NCBI RefSeq assembly: GCF_018130215.1
Contig: NZ_JAFCKQ010000021.1
Span: forward strand, 1-64,000
Direction of reading: 5' to 3'
Length of the DNA stretch: 64,000 nt
From: Bradyrhizobium jicamae
Lineage (GTDB): Bacteria; Pseudomonadota; Alphaproteobacteria; Rhizobiales; Xanthobacteraceae
The notes under the pieces are model-generated. The model saw nothing but the letters and a program-made list of their open reading frames with translations, made no database searches and was not told the origin of the DNA. The translations under genes were made by a program, and so were the position numbers. Below, piece after piece: positions 63,205 to 64,000 of the stretch (position 1 is its first letter; every line of letters begins with the position of its first letter).

Positions 63205-63946
63205 CTTGAAAGGACGTGTCGCCCTTGTGACGGGCGGCGGACGCGATGTGGGTGCGGCCATCTCCAGGATGCTTGCCGAACACGGAGCAAGCGTCGCGGT
63301 TAATTACCACAGTTCGAAGACTGAGGCCGAGGCAGTGGTTGCCGAGATCGAGAAGGCTGGCGGTAAGGCGAAGGCCTATCAGGCCGACATCGCGAATGCA
63401 GACGTCGTCAAGAAGATGATCTCTGACATCAAGGATGATTTGGGCGGGCTGGACATCCTGGTCAACAACGCCGGCCTGGTGTTCCGCAAACGCTTCAGCG
63501 AAAGTGCTCCGGACGATTGGAAGAAGCAGATCGATACCTGTCTTTACGGTGCGTTGAACTGCTCCCACAGTGCGGGACCTTTGCTCGAAGCTTCTGGCCA
63601 CGGGCGCATCATCTCGATTATGGGCGACTCCTCCAGGGTCGGCGAATCCGGGCTCGCACTGGGTGCAGCCGCCCGCGCTGGCACGATCGCTCTGATGAAG
63701 TCGCTGGCCAGGGAATGGGGCCGATCGGGTGTAACCGCAAACTCGATCTCGCTGGGTCTGATCGAGACGGCCCACGACAAGTCCTGGGTTGATGCAAATC
63801 GTGACAAGTTGGTCAAGGCCTATGCGATCCGGCGCCTCGGACTGCCGTCCGATGTCGCGCCTCTCGTCACCCTTCTCGCGTCCGATGCCGGAAGCTGGAT
63901 CACCGGCCAGGTGATCAGCGTCAACGGCGGATACAGCATGGTCTGA
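63197..63946 (+). CDS. SDR-family protein lacking the catalytic Tyr/Lys
   Basis: A 249-residue short-chain dehydrogenase fold: VTGGGRDVGAAISRML, VNNAGLVFRKRF, then ISIMGDSSRVGESGLALGAAARAGTIALMKSLAREW. The expected YxxxK is replaced: Gly stands for Tyr and Arg for Lys, so classical hydride-transfer catalysis is doubtful. The C-terminal DVAPLVTLLASDAGSWITGQVISVNGG is normal. It overlaps the large subunit by eight bases and precedes a further gene. It may act as a non-redox enzyme or binding partner. Confidence 0.85.
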   Translation: MNNLKGRVALVTGGGRDVGAAISRMLAEHGASVAVNYHSSKTEAEAVVAEIEKAGGKAKAYQADIANADVVKKMISDIKDDLGGLDILVNNAGLVFRKRFSESAPDDWKKQIDTCLYGALNCSHSAGPLLEASGHGRIISIMGDSSRVGESGLALGAAARAGTIALMKSLAREWGRSGVTANSISLGLIETAHDKSWVDANRDKLVKAYAIRRLGLPSDVAPLVTLLASDAGSWITGQVISVNGGYSMV

Positions 63947-63957
63947 GGGAGGAGGGC

Positions 63958-64000
63958 ATGCTTCACGTCGATCTTATCGCGCCTATCGCGACGCTTCTCG
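63958..64000 (+). CDS. Start of a further gene (partial)
   Basis: ATG 63958 after GGAGGAGGG, reading MLHVDLIAPIATLL before the window ends. The ribosome site is strong. The first residues could suit an AMP-dependent ligase or similar, but fourteen residues do not identify a family. It continues the hydratase/molybdenum-hydroxylase operon. Confidence 0.6.
   Translation, partial: MLHVDLIAPIATLL

Noticed and set aside
1..64000. CRISPR array, tRNA or rRNA genes
   Set aside because: No regularly spaced repeats and no tRNA- or rRNA-like sequence were noticed on reading through; a dedicated scan was not possible.

Overview
The window looks like accessory (island or plasmid-type) DNA from an alphaproteobacterium of the Bradyrhizobium/Rhodopseudomonas kind. 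Evidence: high GC, a rhizobial trb conjugation operon with trbK-alt and a DUF2274 gene, several small proteins of types I recall mostly from Bradyrhizobium, many sugar-acid and xenobiotic-type catabolic operons each with its own GntR, TetR or LysR regulator, and relics of an IS5-type transposase and tyrosine recombinases. I saw no rRNA, tRNA or CRISPR array.

Layout. (1) 1-8.2 kb: trbD(end)-E-J-K-L-F-G-I plus DUF2274, a type IV secretion/mating-pair operon. (2) 8.5-20.8 kb: a ribose-type ABC importer and an amidase, then a convergent GntR regulator, then a divergent operon encoding an APH-fold kinase, a class-III PLP enzyme of the phospho-lyase type, a B12-dependent diol-dehydratase-like enzyme (large and medium subunits fused, separate small subunit) and an SDR, followed by a LysR gene. 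I know of no described pathway that combines these parts; it is the best candidate for a new catabolic system here. (3) 21.0-34.0 kb: an oxidative, non-phosphorylative pentose/pentonate regulon (lactonase, beta-propeller protein, GntR, ABC importer, PdxA-like and HIBADH-like dehydrogenases, arabinonate-type dehydratase, 2-keto-3-deoxy-arabonate dehydratase, ketoglutarate-semialdehyde dehydrogenase). Its transcription units share a CTGTATACAG-like operator. (4) 34.0-39.3 kb: intergenic structured DNA, small proteins, a PPOX-type flavoprotein, a luciferase-like oxidoreductase, a quinone reductase and a secreted small protein with a FixK/FNR-type box upstream. (5) 39.9-43.9 kb: a methyltransferase divergent from a TetR gene and a very unusual alpha/beta-hydrolase-glycosyltransferase fusion, with strikingly symmetric operators between them. 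(6) 43.9-50.5 kb: relics (tannase/feruloyl esterase tail, sugar ABC permease, integrase, IS5 transposase) around a TetR gene, a linalool dehydratase-isomerase-like gene coupled to a leaderless SCO1-like gene, and a TPR protein. (7) 50.6-55.4 kb: a PQQ/cytochrome c polyvinyl-alcohol-dehydrogenase-like protein, a BASS-like membrane protein, a lipocalin-like protein, an unknown protein and a methyltransferase. (8) 55.4-57.6 kb: a small protein, an orphan AbiEi antitoxin with a truncated AbiEii toxin, and a frameshifted integrase. (9) 57.9-64 kb: an operon with an enoyl-CoA hydratase, a three-subunit molybdenum hydroxylase interrupted by an MBL-fold hydrolase gene, an SDR lacking its catalytic Tyr/Lys, and the start of a further gene.

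The general picture is a patchwork of mobile catabolic cassettes. Function calls rest on motifs and family resemblance recognised by eye; no database search was run.
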